From assembly GCA_011634665.1 (NCBI GenBank), contig WAEK01000004.1, positions 1,144,001 through 1,208,000 of the forward strand: a stretch of 64,000 bases of DNA, given 5' to 3'. A program made the translations under genes and the position numbers. This stretch comes from Mortierella sp. BCC40632 (lineage: Eukaryota; Mortierellomycota; Mortierellomycetes; Mortierellales; Mortierellaceae). Of this stretch, positions 21,199-32,664 are shown piece by piece. The notes under the pieces were generated by a model that saw only the letters and a program-made list of their open reading frames with translations, was not told where the DNA came from and searched no databases. How positions within the stretch are numbered: the stretch's first letter is position 1; each line of letters starts with the position of its first letter.

Positions 21199-21960
21199 TG
21201 CTAGAAGCCGCCGAATGGCGGATACTCGGCGCTAACTTCTCCTTTGCCTTGGTCCGACTCTGGTGCTTGAGCCATTTGTTAGGATCGTCCTGACTACTGT
21301 CGGATATCGTTTACTGCTTACATTTTCTTATGCTCGTCATGGGGACATTTCCATCCGTAACTGTGTCCGTGGTTGGATCGTGGAATTTGTATGACGTGTA
21401 TTGACCCCACTTGAACACGCCACCGGAGGTTCAGAAACAACGGGCTGTTGCGTCTTGTTTTTGGGAGTCGGGGAAGAAAGATACTGCTTTGGTGTTGGTG
21501 GAAGTGGGCGAAGTGGACGCGCTAGCGGTATTGATATCCGAGGGTAGGAGCCGCTCCCTGTACCTGGAAGTCAACAGCAGCATAGATGGCTCGGCTGCTA
21601 CCGGTCTCTTGTGATTTGTGAAGAAATGCTGCCAATGCTTTGATAGCATTGTAGATCTAATCTTCCATCGATTCTGGCAGAGTCTGCTTATCATCTTGCA
21701 CTGGCGTTTTTGTTTCTGGTCGATGATTAAGCTCGCAAATGGCTAAAAATACACTAGAAAGGCAGCATCTGACTCTACAATAAGATTTTTTGTTGGTCTT
21801 GCCGCTTGGGCCAGTGGCAAGTTCTCTGTGCTGGGGGCTATCGTAGTACAGTACTTTGCAGAACTTTTGGGTTAACAAATCTCTCTCTCTATTCTTCTTT
21901 CTTGGATAGACTAATTTTCTTGATCTCTTTGTTTTGGTAATGGAGCTTGTTTTTGCACAG
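21199..21960. repeat. Degenerate copies 2 and 3 of the dispersed repeat
   Basis: Positions 21200-21290 match 19606-19690 (shared GAAGCCGC and CTTCTCCTTTGCCTTGGTC blocks). Positions 21790-21960 match about 19660-19800 (shared TTGATCTCTTT and CTTGGA(T/C)A blocks). About 500 bp of unrelated sequence separates them, so this is either two fragments or one copy split by an insertion. The coding frame of copy 1 is not preserved. Confidence 0.5.
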
Positions 21961-22319
21961 TAGGAACTGACAAATAAACGAGATGTCTGGTCAGAGACTA
22001 GCGGAGGTAAAAAAATTATCATACCAAAATACCTGTGCAGCCTCATCTGCGCTAGTTTTTTAAAATGAGACAACATCCTTGGTGTAAATGGTCCATAAAA
22101 CAGGGCCCCAATCATTTTTTTTCCCACTAGTAACATCATGCATCCAACATTTTCTGTTGCATAGCCTACTTTAGTGTTGCCCCCCTCCTACTGACGTGTC
22201 TGCTTTTGCCTTAATATTCTCTCTGCTCTCCCCTTCCATTTCTTAAATACCTTTGATCTTTTACGTCCCCCTTCCTTCTTTTGTCTCGCACTTGAATTTT
22301 TGCATCCCTTCCTCTCTTA

Positions 22320-22569
22320 CAATCGCCTGTATCGCTCTCATGCATCAGGGAGAGCGAAAAAGCGAAAGCGACAAATTGTCCCTTTCAGACCTGAGGAAGA
22401 CGAATCTCTTCAAACATATAAAGAGGCTGCACTCGCTCCTCTTGTACTACGATACACAACTGATCCAACCCCAAGACCTTTACCTGCACGAACCGCCGCG
22501 ACCATCACCATAGAACCACGACAAATCACTACCAGAAACGCTTTGGAGAAAGCTCTAAGCACGATCTGA
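22320..22569 (+). CDS. Short coding-like frame, unknown (possible exon)
   Basis: A plus-strand frame ending at the TGA at 22567-22569 encodes a basic GRAKKRKRQ segment followed by a Thr/Pro/Ala-rich tail. There is no in-frame ATG near the left end, and a CATCAG acceptor-like site lies at about 22348, so it may be a last exon. The nuclear-localisation-like basic patch is the only feature I can name. Weakly supported. Confidence 0.25.
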
Positions 22570-22787
22570 ATTGGTATACTCTGGTAAGGTTCAATGACTG
22601 GACTTCGTAGTTGGATACTCAAGGGTAAAAGTGTGCTGTCTAGTTAATGTCTACATTCAAAAGACTCCAAACTAACAACAGCTCCAATAATCCACTTCAA
22701 GGACCAGAGCAGTATCATCTCGAGTTCCCTCAAGAGCCAATACCATCACACATCTCAGCTACCCAAGTCCTCAATCGTGATCCCACA

Positions 22788-23156
22788 ATGATCGTGTGCC
22801 CTGCCCGCTTTATCATTCCCCTTTTGGTCGTGATCATCATGACATCTGCCGTGATGAACACCGCCCATGCCCGCGATTGCAAAACAACTGAAGAGTGCGC
22901 AGATATGGGGGGCGACATGGTTTGTTGTCCCATCCGTGGGCCAAATAACCACATATGCTTAGGAAGAGATATATCTGCCAGCGCATTTGAAGCACGTTGC
23001 AAAAAAGGATCTGATCCGTCTGCTTCCCTATTAGGATATGAAGTGACTATTATTACTGTATCGGTATCTTGTGGATTATCTTTCCTACTATATAATAGCC
23101 CCATTCCACCTCCACCCCCCCCCCATCAATTAAAAAGCAGCTTCTCTCTTCCGTAA
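22788..23156 (+). CDS. Small secreted six-cysteine protein (knottin-like pattern)
   Basis: A 122-residue frame. Residues 1-28 form a clear signal peptide: a hydrophobic core PLLVVIIM and a small-residue cleavage region ending AHA. The mature part starts RDC and contains cysteines 31, 37, 46, 47, 57 and 71, that is C-X5-C-X8-CC-X9-C-X13-C, the order of inhibitor-cystine-knot or related disulfide-rich peptides. The tail after residue 84 is hydrophobic and then poly-Pro. A GT at about 23042 with an AG at about 23098 offers an alternative spliced C-terminus that would remove the hydrophobic stretch. No homologue is recognised. Secretion is well supported by sequence; function is unknown. Confidence 0.5.
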   Translation: MIVCPARFIIPLLVVIIMTSAVMNTAHARDCKTTEECADMGGDMVCCPIRGPNNHICLGRDISASAFEARCKKGSDPSASLLGYEVTIITVSVSCGLSFLLYNSPIPPPPPPHQLKSSFSLP

Positions 23157-23159
23157 AAA

Positions 23160-23312
23160 CTTACCCTTCACTTCGAGAGTGCTTTTAAGATACAAACGAG
23201 TCCAGGACTTCGACAAGAGCCGTGCTCTACCCTTCAACTCTCTCATACCAAGACCTCCATTTGCATTTGTCTCGAACAGATCTAATTGAACACTCCGATT
23301 CCCCGTAATCAT
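23160..23312 (-). pseudogene. Possible non-LTR reverse transcriptase remnant
   Basis: A minus-strand fragment reads NGGLGMRELKGRARLLSKSW, which resembles the GGLGI(R)xLxxxNxALLxKW block at the end of LINE reverse transcriptase domains. It runs to a donor-like AAGGGTAAGT. Nothing else of a LINE is visible nearby. The similarity is short, so the call is tentative. Confidence 0.28.
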
Positions 23313-23760
23313 GACAGCAAGAGATTGTTAACCACATTAAGCAGCGGAAGAATTAATACGTATGAGACTCAGTCAGAGGGGCTTTGGTCTTCGAGAAAGG
23401 CTCCTAAGCGTTGGACTTCAAACTACAGTTTGAGCTATTATCCTCCTCTCCCTCCTCCGGCCAGGATCTGTGGATTTCGTAAACCGATCTCAGTTTAATC
23501 TGCGCCAGATTATAACCTCAAGATCCTTTTTACTGATAGCTTGTCCATTTTCTAATGTCCCCCACTAGTTATGTTTGAAATGTCAAGCCTTTCTTTCTGT
23601 GAGTGTCTGGTAGCCATCGCCAGTCAAAGTTTCCTTCCTTGTTCTATTGTAATTTAACCCATCCTACTTGCTCAATGAGAACATGCTGTAGAGAAGAACA
23701 AATATTGACTAGAAGGGTGCTAATTGAGACACTATTTTGAATGACCAGAAGGCGACAGCA

Positions 23761-24112
23761 TTGTGGTGTAGTAAATGCACTTGGAAGACCTTCCAGTGAG
23801 GTATATAATAGGCACCCCCCTACAGCATTTTATAAAAGCAGTTCTTTTTTTTCCCTCCTTCTTGATCCGTTAGTTTGAACACCTACCTTCTAAAGCAGGT
23901 TCGCCTGTTAGTTCGCCCCACAGGCGAGACCCTGCAGCTAGATACTGTTCGTTCACGAGTCTTTTGTGTCACTCTGTTCCTTTCTTTCCCTCTTCTTCAA
24001 GGAGATCGGTCGATGCGCATTGGTTGGATTGTTCCCCTTATCCCCTTTCCCAATCCGGTTTAACAGCCGTGCCGGCCAAGCGGTGCGAGCCATTTCCCTT
24101 TGTGCTTGTTCC
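23761..24112 (+). mobile_element. LTR-like sequence C (plus orientation)
   Basis: Opposite orientation to copies A and B. It shares the GTAGTAAATGCACTTGG start, CTACAGCATTTTATAAAAG core, TTGATCCGTTAGTTTGA, CAGGCGAGACCCTGCAGCTA, and the AAGCGGTGCGAGCC end block. It lies among unrelated debris with no internal retroelement genes beside it, so it is a solo LTR. Confidence 0.62.
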
Positions 24113-24232
24113 AAATATTATTTTGCAGCATCAAGCCCTCGGCCGCGCTGACCTACAAAATAGGCCAAGACATTCACATAAGAACGCTCTGAATTATTTG
24201 TGAACCACGATGCCCCAGAAATGGAGCATAAA

Positions 24233-24960
24233 TCTCATTCAAGATCTGGCAACAGGATCCCGAACAACCAAATGATGAGATGGTAGAGCCCGAGATAAGG
24301 AAGAAAGCCAAGATTAAAAAGCCTTTGCCTCCTGAAGTGAGTAAGGCAAAAATTCTCCAAAGAGTGGCATGGGAACACCCAACAGTCAGCTGAGGGAAGG
24401 AGAATTGATGAGCACCGTCATCGAGCTCATTCAAGGCGTGATCCGTGAAGCATCTATTATCAGACGCCAATGCCAAGATACTCTGGGTCACTATCTTGAG
24501 GCAGTTTACTTTCGCCAAATGTATTCGAGGCTGGTGATTGTATTTCTCGGTTCGGATGTGCCCTCGCAACAGCAGTGACCACGAAAACAAAACTGAGGAC
24601 AGTTCATTTGACACAAAAATGATTTTCATCCAGTGTTTTATGACATTTCTTTATTCAAACAACCTTCCAAATACGAGAGGCAACCGCGGCTTTGTCAACA
24701 ATTTCATCCGTCAGTCTGAGCAGCTGGTAGCCCTGCCCAGGAATGATAGAGGCCCGCTCGTTCACTCTGTACATTGTTTTCTGCTCTCTCTCAGTGCTTC
24801 TCTCAGTAAATTAGGCGAGGTCACTTGACTAGGTGGTTGTTGGAGTGAATGAATACTACACATCCAATAAATGTCCTACTTGCACCAACCTTTTTTGTGG
24901 AGACAAAGAACGCCTGGGGTATTATGAATCGATAGGAGAACTGCCATCGATCGTCTTGTT
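24233..24960 (+). pseudogene. Remnant of a multicopy gene with a C-terminal zinc ribbon
   Basis: Two plus-strand stretches read like exons of one protein. A helical ELIQGVIREASIIRRQC segment lies at about 24400-24510. After an acceptor-like CTAG at 24829-24832 comes VVGVNEYYTSNKCPTCTNLF. The YTSxKCPxC arrangement is the first half of a zinc ribbon like those ending TnpB/Fanzor-type and related transposon proteins. The second CxxC half is not found, and the region between is broken by stops. It follows LTR copy C. Whether the parent is a Fanzor-like nuclease is a guess from the motif only. Confidence 0.38.
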
Positions 24961-25804
24961 CAGTCCAAGCACATTGGAATTCGTCGGAGAGGCCAGGGTT
25001 GCAACGACAGTGAGACCGCCCTACCCACATGCATGCCGACGACATGTATTGGGTTCTCCAGAGAAGGAAATGATTTGTCAAACTGTAATCTGTTGCGGCA
25101 ACAATCAACAATTCTGTCTGACGCGTCTGTTAACAACACGGCGAAAGGTATGCTCCGGTATGAACCGGTATGTTGCACGTATTTCATCACATGATGCTGT
25201 TTGGTTAGTTGAAATGTCTTTTTTTTTTTTTTTTTTTTTTGTCTCTATCATACCTACTACTGCTCTTCAGCAGCTGCAAGAACAATTAACACAACGTGAA
25301 CTTCAGCGTACCAACAGCTCCCCATTTGACTCCGTCTCTTCTTCACCGAAAATCAGAAAGGCGCCTTGCATGATCCTTGAATCTTTTGCTTCAGAAACAA
25401 TATCCTCTTAACTCAACGACAATAGCAACAGTGTGAGAAGGCACAGCAGCGCCATAACACTTCTGATATTGCGACGCGAAGTACTTGGCAGTGACAAGCA
25501 GCTAAGCAGCAGTTCAAGTTAAAGTATCAAAGGAACGAAGTATAGCAATTAGCTTAAGAACAACAAGGCGCTAACGTACGTGCGCAGGAGTTTCAGGACT
25601 GTGCCCATTATGAATGTTGGTGAGTACTAGGACTTTTCCAACAGCATATAATCACACACCATGAGGTTGTTGGTCGTGAGTTCACCACCTACTGCGACTC
25701 AAGTTGTTAAGTTGTCTCTAAAGGAATTCATATTGCCAAAACCCATCTTGCCAGGCTTAGTACTGGATGACATAGATGCTCACGACCCAACCAGAGACAA
25801 TCCA

Positions 25805-26090
25805 AGTGGTATGGTATGGTATGGTATGGTATGGTGTGGTGTGGTGTGGTGTAGTAAATGCGTTTGGGAAGTCTTCCCGTCTTTTGGGTCTTTTTTTTTG
25901 AGTGCAAAAAGGCACCTATCCTCACCTAAAGTAAAGAACATTCATGTTTTTCTTGATCTAAAAGTGAGTTAATGAGTGTTTACCAACTGGAGCAGGTATA
26001 CTGAGCAACACGCTCTGCGGGTGTGACTCTGTAGCTTGATATTGTTCATTTACGAGTCCATTTTCCTACCTCGTTCCTTATCACCAATGG
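25805..26090 (+). mobile_element. LTR-like sequence D, truncated, preceded by a (TATGG)/(TGTGG) repeat
   Basis: Pentamers TATGG then TGTGG run from about 25810 to 25850 and pass directly into GTAGTAAATGCGTTTGGGAAG, the start block of the LTR family. The copy keeps TTCTTGATCTAAAAGTGAGTTAATGAG, a GAGCAGGTATA block and GTAGCTTGATATTGTTCATTTACGAGTC, then loses similarity near 26090. Confidence 0.5.
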
Positions 26091-26099
26091 CTACAGCAA

Positions 26100-27420
26100 A
26101 TGATAGAGGGAGGGGGGGAGGCAGATTGTCTCTCAATCCCTTTTAGTGGGTGGACAACCCAGCGCTTATTGAAATCTGCCCCGGTTTGAAAGGTTTTCAT
26201 CAATTGAAGGGTTAGTGGTGCCCCAAAGGGAATCAAGATTTCGTAAGGAGCTTGAAAGCTCTGTTCAATCTTTACAGTGTTGAATGTAGGTAGGCAATAT
26301 GCGACTTTGAGTGAAGTGCCCAAAATCGAGGATGGATTTATGCAAGTCTTGAGATTGGATCGCGTATGTAGCGATAGCGGCTGTCAGCGATCTTATTAAA
26401 CGTCATGGCTGATAGCTACAGTGTCCCATTCGTGGTTCAAGGAGTGGAGCGCTTGGATGGGTGACCTAGAGTCATTGAGCATTTGGCACAGGATATCTAA
26501 AGAAGGTAGACCAAACGTAGAGAATAGGTTGCTTGCATGTTAGAGAGGAGATATTGCTAATTGGGTTTGCCAAGGACAGTCGACCCTTCTTCAACGGAAA
26601 ATAAAAATAAATAAAAAGCGATAAAGCCTAGAGTCGACTCCTCTACCGAGAAGAGAAGTGAAGAGAAGAGAGAGCGAGAAGAGAAAAGGGAAAAGAAAAT
26701 GCGCGACAAAGCCTACAGTCGATACGCGCGGCGAATGGGAAGAGCGGATGGAGATATGCTTGCGCAGTGCACGCATAGGAGATGCGGATTGCGTGCATAG
26801 GGGGGTCTTGGAAGAAGGTAAGGAGGAAAGACAGAGCATATTAACAACAAACAATGCCGAGGGGTGACACGATGCGTGTTTGATGATGCCCGCCCTGCCA
26901 CTAGAAGAAAGAAGAATGGTGATAGGCTGTGAGCTTAGGCGGAAGAAGCATGCTGTGGTAGACCGTGAAGGATGGGTCATTGTTCCGAGCCGTTGGTCAC
27001 GTATCCTTTTTTTTCTTTTTTGGCTCCTCTACATCCATCTCTTCATCGCTCTCTGGCACCATTAGGATGATCCCCTGGAGTTCGAATGTTCAAGAAGGGA
27101 GTTCTGCAGAGAATGCGTGTGGTTGGGTAGATGTGACCCCTGAGAGATGACGGGCGCCAGAGTACGGTATCGACCTTGCTCTTGTCTCTAACATCTCCAT
27201 GCCCTGTGCCAAATCCCTCTTTTTCACCCCCACCCCCCACTCCCTCTCTTGGCAACAGCCCATCAGCGAAGCAGCTCTTGAGAGCAAGAGGCAGTGGCAG
27301 CTCTGGACATTTCCAGAGGGAAAGAGGGAAAGAGAGAAAGTGAGAGAGAGAGAGAGAGAGAGAGAGAAAGAAAGAAAGAGAGAGCTCACTGTGTGTGTGT
27401 GTTGGTGGCGAGGCCAGGCG
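26100..27420. other. Spacer, no supported gene
   Basis: Contains a purine-rich GAGAA stretch (26640-26700) and an (AG)n tract at about 27330-27380. Several overlapping short open frames on the minus strand are driven by this low complexity. The part after about 27170 probably belongs to the promoter of the ABC transporter. Confidence 0.4.
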
Positions 27421-27433
27421 GAGATGGGAGCGA

Positions 27434-27441
27434 TATATAAA
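27434..27441 (+). promoter_or_regulatory. TATA box-like element of the ABC transporter gene
   Basis: TATATAAA stands alone in a GC-richer context and is followed by pyrimidine-rich sequence. It would place transcription start near 27465-27480 and give a 5' leader of about 600 nt. Position-based inference only. Confidence 0.4.
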
Positions 27442-27580
27442 GCGAGCGAGCACGTTGGCTCCTCTTGGGCCAGGTAAAAGGAGGACAAACAAGTTTTCTG
27501 CAACCTGCACTTCACTGCACGTTCCGCACCCACCCTTTTTCACTCTTTTTATCCTATCGCCCTTCTTACCCACTTGTTGT

Positions 27581-27690
27581 TCACTCACTCACCTACTCAC
27601 CTACTCGCCTACTCACCTCTTCACTCACTCACTCACTCACTCACTCACTCACTCACTCACTCACCCACTCTCACTCACCCACTCACCCCA
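27581..27690 (+). repeat. (ACTC)n microsatellite in the probable 5' leader
   Basis: Imperfect then perfect ACTC/ACCTACTC tetramers run for about 110 bp, upstream of the ABC transporter start. All three frames stay open here because of the repeat, which explains the apparent reading frames. Confidence 0.85.
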
Positions 27691-28084
27691 ACCACACACG
27701 CGCACACATACATCCCTGGAAAAAGAGATTCTCTACCCGAACGATCGACCGATCGGACAGCAGTCGCATACGAAAGGGAAAAAAAAAAAAAAGAGTCGAC
27801 TCTGTCGCTCAAGCGCTTTGTCGCTGTTCGTCCTCCATCCGCTCATTCGATCGCATCCTCTGCCTCTCCTCTCCTCCATTGTTCATCGTCACCTACTGTT
27901 ACCGACTCTCCTCTCTCTTTCCCTCTCTCTCCTCCCCCCTGTCTCTCTCTCCCCCCCCTCTCCTCTCTCCTCTCTCCTCTCTCTTTCTTGCTTGCTTCTC
28001 CCCCCTCTCTCCCCTCCTCCCCACCCCTCCAGTTGACCGTTGTACGGCTGCATCGGCCCTGGCGAAGAGCACAGCCATCCAGCC

Positions 28085-28761
28085 ATGTCCATCCCATCCG
28101 CCAATGCTGCCGTCAATACTAATGGCGCCGACGAAGGTGATCATCCAACCCAACTCTACCATCCCTCTTCTCATTGCATTTCGACCATCCGCAGCAACTG
28201 ATCCGTCTCCCTCTCTCTCTACATCTATTACTCCCTTTTCCTAGACACCATTGCCAACAGCGGGAGTAGCAGCAGAAGCCAGAACAATGATGTCTCTGCC
28301 TTTCCTGAAAAGCCAATGAGCCTTGCCTACTCTCCAAAGTCAGGACGCAAGTCCTTCCAGTTCCGTGCACTCGTAAGCCCCTTTCACCGATCGAGTCCTG
28401 TGTGCCTGCGCCCTTGCTGGCGTGAATTTATTCTGGTTATTATTATTATCATTCTTGTTCTCTGACCCCTGTCTCTGCTCTCTCTCGTCTACACTTCCTT
28501 CGATTCGACTTTTCTTCTTTTGTCTACACAGGGAAGAAAGACGCTTTCGTACCAGAGACGCCAGGTCTTTGTGAACATTTGCTGCATTGGTCTATGCCCG
28601 ATTCTGATGGTTGTTATTGCTGGAGCCATGGGCATTGCCATCACTAATCTGGTGAATAACCTCGCCACACCTGCAAGTAAGTCCGCCCGAGCATTCCTGC
28701 GTCCCGGAACATTAACCGCGTGGGCTTTGCTCCGATCAGTGGGGGGCGCGCGTACTGCTGC

Positions 28762-28816
<55 letters not shown>

Positions 28817-29828
28817 ACTTTAAATTGCTGTGATACCTTCCTTTAGCTCACTCTCACCCCCAACCTTCTTAGACTACCTACTCTGCTCAAATGTCGATGC
28901 TATGACCCCACGCGGGTTCCCACTTGTACCTTCCTTCTCCAAGGAAGAGGTCAACTTCCCCACCTCTCCTGGATCAGAGATCCCGAATGCCAAGGCTGGC
29001 GACACCATCAAGCACGTCAATTGGTACATCATCCCCGGTAACCTCGGCTTTGGCGCCTCACCCACCATCACCGCAGATAGCTGCGCTTGGTGGTTCGAGA
29101 AGGACTACCCATTCTCTACTCCCTATGCAAAGGACCCCAACATCACCGTTCCTGGTGCCAACCTCGATAGCACCTACAAACCTCAACCCAAGGGAGGCTG
29201 GCTAGGACCACAACAACTCATGGCTCCCATCGAGTTGACCACTCAACAATTCTATCCCTGGCTCTTAACTGCTGATTTGACAGGTGGTCAGGCTGGAGCA
29301 CGTCCACAACAGCCTCAGATCGACATCCAGTCCGCTAATCTCACAGGTCAGCCCTTTGGAACAGGTCTTCTGGGCTCTATTGACACTCGCTACTTTGCAA
29401 ACATCACTCGCACCACTGGGCTTCCATCTATTTCTGGGTTCCAGGCAGTTCCTTTCTACAAGGAAGTGACGGGATCCAGCGATGGCGTCGATGATGCTCT
29501 CACAGGACAGATCCGGACTCTGATTGAACGCCTGGCACTTGTCAACAAGACTGCAATCCGTGCCAAGGACCCATCGCCTGAACAATTGATTGAGTATTAC
29601 TCACAGATTGGATCCTTGGTCCAGGATATGCCTATTGGAGCAGTTGTTTTTAATGCCATTGATTTCGTCGCCAGAAAATTTGATTACACACTCCAAGTTG
29701 GCAAGGATGTGCGTCTTTCGAGAGCAGCTAACTACCCTAAGCGTGGCATTCGACTTATGGAACAACATACAGCTCTTGTTGGTGCTATCAGTAAGAATCC
29801 GTTTCTCATTCTCTAGTTATTTGTTGTT

Positions 29829-29862
<34 letters not shown>

Positions 29863-32083
29863 TTCACCATAGATGTGTCTTCTACACCTTACAGTATGAA
29901 CCATGTGCTAATAACTCGATTATTCCTCCCTAATAATTCAACAGTGAAATCATCACAGAATGCAGGAACCACAAAGATTACGCATGGATTCCGTGGCATG
30001 CCTCAGTTGTTCTCCACAAAAGCTGAACTGCCTATCGCTTCGCTGGTCGGGCGTATTCTTTATCCTTTTGGAGTCTCTTTCCTGTTGCCAATCTTTGTGA
30101 TTACCATTGTCAAGGAAAAGGAGGATCGGATTCTTGTCATGATGCGCATGGTAAGCTTTTATTTCTGGTTCTGTGATCCAAATGGCTCCCCTATCCTTTT
30201 TTTTTCTTTTTTTTTTTTTAACCAAGTTATCTCTTCCTCATCCTCTCTCTCTCTCACTATTCTCTCGAGAATAGAGTGGCCTCAAGTCCATCACGTATTA
30301 TGTTGCGCATTATATCCACTTTTACATCCTACACATCCTTTCGACCATTATGTTTATCATTGCAGGACTTGCCTTCAAGATGCCTTTCTTCACATTGGTC
30401 CAACCTGGTGTCTACATCCTTCTCTTCTTTTTCTGGGGTCATGTCCAGATTGCTCTCGCATTCTTCCTCTCTTGCTTTTTCAGCAAATCGAGAACAGCAC
30501 TGGTCATTGTGTTCTTGTTGGTTCTTTGCGGAGTTATCGTTTCTCTGGCCACCGAGTCCATTTTTGAAGACGATAGGGCACCACTTGGTTACTTTGTCTG
30601 GCCTGCTTTTGCATTCTATCGTGCACTCTCAGTCCTCAACAGGTCGAGCTTTGATAGCTCCTATCAACCATACAGAATCTCGGATCTGAAGGGATCGGAT
30701 GAGGTCTTCCAAGTCATCATTGCTTTGATCATTGCCACCTTTGTGTTCTTGGCCCTTGCCTTCTACCTGACCGAGGTGTTCCCCACAGAGTATGGAGTCC
30801 GTCAGCCATGGCATTTTATCTTTTCGACACCTTACAAGTACCTCTTTGGCAAGAAGAACAAGACTGGTATGGATATTGAGGGACAAGTTCGACGTGATAA
30901 TACTGGATCTGCACGCGATATTATCCAAGGTGAAATCCCATTGGATCCCGAAGAGGTCAAGTTTGAAGACATGGATGTCAAGCAAGAAAGAGCTCGCGTT
31001 CTTCACGATGACTTTTCTCCTGACTGCCCCTTGGTCCTGAAGAACATGCGTAAGATCTACCCCTCCAATAAGAAGTTGGCTGTCAAGAATGTGACCTTTG
31101 CTGTGGACAAGGATACGATCTTTGGATTGTTGGGACCCAATGGAGCAGGCAAGACTTCGCTGATCCATATTTTAACTGGATTGTATGAGCCTACTCAGGG
31201 ATGGGCGCGTCTCGCTGGTTTTGAGTTGGACACTCAGGTTAAGGATGTCTACAGAAACATTGGTATCTGCCCTCAGCACGACATTCTCTGGGATGACTTG
31301 GTAAGTATTTATTTATATAGTCTGTTCTATTTGCATTGGTTTTTGAACATACTTGGCGACAGGAATCAAAGATATTCACTAGAGATTTCTTTTCTTTTGT
31401 GGTAGACTGTGGGTGAGCATCTCTACTTTTATGCTCGATTGAAGGGCGTCACTGCAAAGGACGAATATGCTGCCGTTCAGGCATCGCTCAGTGCTGTGTC
31501 ACTCATTCCCTTTGAGAACCGACTTACCAAGGGACTCAGCGGTGGTGAGAAGCGTCGGTTGTCAATTGCCATTGCATTGGTCGGCAATCCCGGTATTGTC
31601 TTTTTGGACGAACCCACGACGGGACTAGACATTTCGGTGCGTCGTCTGATTTGGGATATTATCCAGAACGCCAAGCAAGGACGCACCATTGTCCTGACTA
31701 CTCATTCTATGGAAGAGGCAGAGGTCCTGTGTGCCAAGATTGGTATTATGGCCAAGGGAACTCTTCGTTGCATCGGTAACCAGATTCGCCTCAAGGAGCT
31801 CTATGGACGTGGCTTCAAGATTACGTTTGCATCACGCTCGGGCGAGACTGAGCGAGCCTCGGCCTACATCTCGTCGCTTTTGCCATCCAATGCCAAGAGG
31901 TTGGATTCATTTGTGACCCAAGAGTCTTGGGAGTTTGAGGCGACACCAGGATTGATCCAGAGACTGTTTGAGGAGATTGAAGCTCACAAGCATCAACATG
32001 GTATCGATGACTGGGGTCTAAGCCAGACAACTCTTGAGGAGGTCTTTTTGAGGATTATCCAGGACGCTGATGCGGACGCGTAA
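28085..32083 (+). CDS. Half-size ABC transporter, subfamily A
   Basis: ABCA-type transporters move lipids or related molecules across membranes. Seven exons (28085-28136, 28245-28372, 28532-28676, 28873-29790, 29873-30150, 30275-31300, 31406-32083) give 1,074 residues. Order: a polar N-terminus; one membrane helix ([19 protein letters not shown], about residue 75-95); a large lumenal or extracellular loop (about 110-500); a six-helix ABC2-type membrane block (about 500-690); and one nucleotide-binding domain. The NBD has Walker [10 protein letters not shown] (about 793), Q-loop CPQHDILW, signature LSGGEKRR (about 893), Walker [13 protein letters not shown] (about 910) and H-loop [11 protein letters not shown] (about 945), all intact. 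There is one membrane/NBD half, so it presumably dimerises. Substrate and membrane are unknown. Confidence 0.92.
28766..28815 (+). repeat. (TC)n tract in intron 3 of the ABC transporter
   Basis: About 24 TC dinucleotides in an unbroken run, followed by the intron's acceptor region. Confidence 0.9.
29819..29862 (+). repeat. (TTG)n tract in intron 4 of the ABC transporter
   Basis: About 13 TTG-type triplets with one TTA interruption just before the acceptor. Intronic, so not translated. Confidence 0.9.
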
Positions 32084-32395
32084 AAAGAGAGATAGAGACG
32101 TGGTATATTTTTCTCAGATTTTTGTTTTTTTTTTATTGATATGACATGGGAGCCAGGACGCTCTTCTTGTTTTCATAAATCCATGATATACACCAATAAA
32201 AGACTGTCCCAACTTCATTCATGGATTGCAGTTCTCCTGGCATTCAAAATCCAGGGGCTTCTCAGTCTTCAGATTAAGGTTCCACGTGCATCAAGCCTGT
32301 GTAAGTTTTTCTCTGTGTTCTTTTTTTTTTTTGCGCGAGTCCATTTTCCTCCAAGTCCATTTCATCTGTTGTCCGCTCCATCCTCATTCAATGGA

Positions 32396-32629
32396 ATGGA
32401 TCATGCCATCGACGCACAGGCAAAAGAGTTTCTAAGACTCTTGGAAAAAGCTAGTAGACAGCCGTAGGTCCTTACAATGACATCTTTTCATGTCCTCATG
32501 TAGATGCGCCATTCAGAAAGAATGTTTCTGAATGGAAGAGCACACATTCTAGTGCTTTAGCTTTATACACATATACTTTCTTTTAGAAACTCGGGCTTTC
32601 TCTGACACGAATCCTTCTCGCCTACTTCA

Positions 32630-32664
<35 letters not shown>

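Noticed and set aside
27581..27690. CRISPR-like or satellite array
   Set aside because: It is a simple tetranucleotide microsatellite without spacers; no CRISPR array was seen anywhere in the window.
27465..28244. Three overlapping plus-strand frames rich in Ser, Leu, His and Thr
   Set aside because: They stay open because of (ACTC)n and C/T repeats and overlap the transporter's probable 5' leader and first exon.
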